From the NCBI GenBank assembly GCA_023436805.1, contig JAEZHT010000047.1, forward strand, positions 1 to 22,395: a DNA stretch of 22,395 bases, written 5' to 3'. The notes beneath the pieces were generated by a model. That model was not told the DNA's origin. It searched no databases and saw only the letters and a program-made list of their open reading frames with translations. Position 1 is the stretch's first letter; the number at the start of each line of letters is the position of its first letter. Of this stretch, positions 22,252-22,395 are shown one piece after another. The DNA comes from Bacillota bacterium. Lineage in GTDB: Bacteria; Bacillota_I; Bacilli_A; Acholeplasmatales; UBA5453. A program made the position numbers and the translations under genes.

Positions 22252-22289
22252 TATTTATGTATACAAATACCCATAAATAATGTTATAAT
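22252..22289 (+). promoter_or_regulatory. Left-end hairpin and extended -10 promoter before tnpB
   Basis: TATTTATG (22252-22259) and CATAAATA (22272-22279) form an 8-bp inverted repeat. TGTTATAAT (22281-22289) is an extended -10 element about 50 nt before the tnpB start. CATAAATA recurs at 22310-22317. Confidence 0.5.
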
Positions 22290-22339
22290 ATAGTTGAATA
22301 ATCACTATACATAAATACATTGAAATGGGGGGATTTAGG

Positions 22340-22395
22340 ATGAACAAAGCCTTTAAGTTTCGAATCTATCCAAATGAATCTCAAAAGACTTTAAT
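22340..22395 (+). CDS. tnpB: TnpB/OrfB of IS200/IS605 group (3' end outside window)
   Basis: Only the first 18 codons are visible: MNKAFKFRIYPNESQKTL. The 'FKFRIYP...Q...L' pattern is the hallmark N-terminus of IS200/IS605-family TnpB (OrfB), the RNA-guided nuclease related to Cas12. A GGGGGG stretch lies 7 nt before the ATG. No tnpA lies upstream, so this is likely an IS1341-like element without its own transposase, or tnpA lies beyond the window. Whether the nuclease is intact cannot be seen. Confidence 0.85.
   Translation, partial: MNKAFKFRIYPNESQKTL

Overview
The window looks like a chromosome segment from a low-GC Gram-positive relative, most plausibly an Acholeplasma- or Izemoplasma-like member of the Mollicutes. 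This is inferred from gene content and codon usage, not from a database match. Stop codons include TGA, so the standard code applies. Ribosome binding sites are GGAGG-like and promoters are sigma-A-like. rsmH is not followed by the ftsL and penicillin-binding-protein genes that normally accompany it in walled bacteria, yet surface-polymer genes (an LtaS-family transferase and an O-antigen-ligase-like protein) are present.

Layout. 1-2046: the 3' part of an iron-sulfur L-serine dehydratase gene, coupled by an ATGA overlap to an RlmD-type 23S rRNA m5U methyltransferase, then a bidirectional terminator. 2105-4254, minus: a two-gene operon for a secreted protein of unknown function and a lipoprotein with an InlB-type repeat and WG-like repeats. 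4498-6807: a fused ATPase-permease ABC exporter of the MacB/FtsX type. 6831-8847, minus: an O-antigen-ligase-like membrane protein and a metallo-beta-lactamase-fold hydrolase. 8946-9464, minus: a YoeB/YefM toxin-antitoxin pair whose palindromic operator sits in the promoter spacer. 9627-11184: cysK-cysE, the two-step route from serine to cysteine. 11313-15010: a four-gene catecholate-siderophore ABC importer in the order yclN-yclO-yclP-yclQ, with every junction overlapping. 15071-16857: secG, an unknown gene, then DUF177-rpmF (ribosomal protein L32). 16989-20948: LtaS-family enzyme, rsmH and a phospholipase-D-family protein, tightly packed. 21014-22033: a DUF2804 protein.

The right edge (22068-22395) is accessory. 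Two copies of a palindromic element, exactly 40 bp apart and each containing a -10-like hexamer, lead into the intact start of a DUF4143-type ATPase gene. That gene breaks after about 14 codons in sequence resembling an IS200/IS605-type end, followed by the start of a tnpB gene that runs off the window.

Most of the window is ordinary housekeeping sequence. The points most worth following up are the tandem palindromes and broken ATPase gene, the toxin-antitoxin operator, the secreted protein and WG-repeat lipoprotein pair, and a possible 26-residue membrane microprotein at 15382-15462. I did not find a clearly new multi-gene system. No tRNA, rRNA or CRISPR array was seen, and no gene-free stretch exceeds 300 bases.
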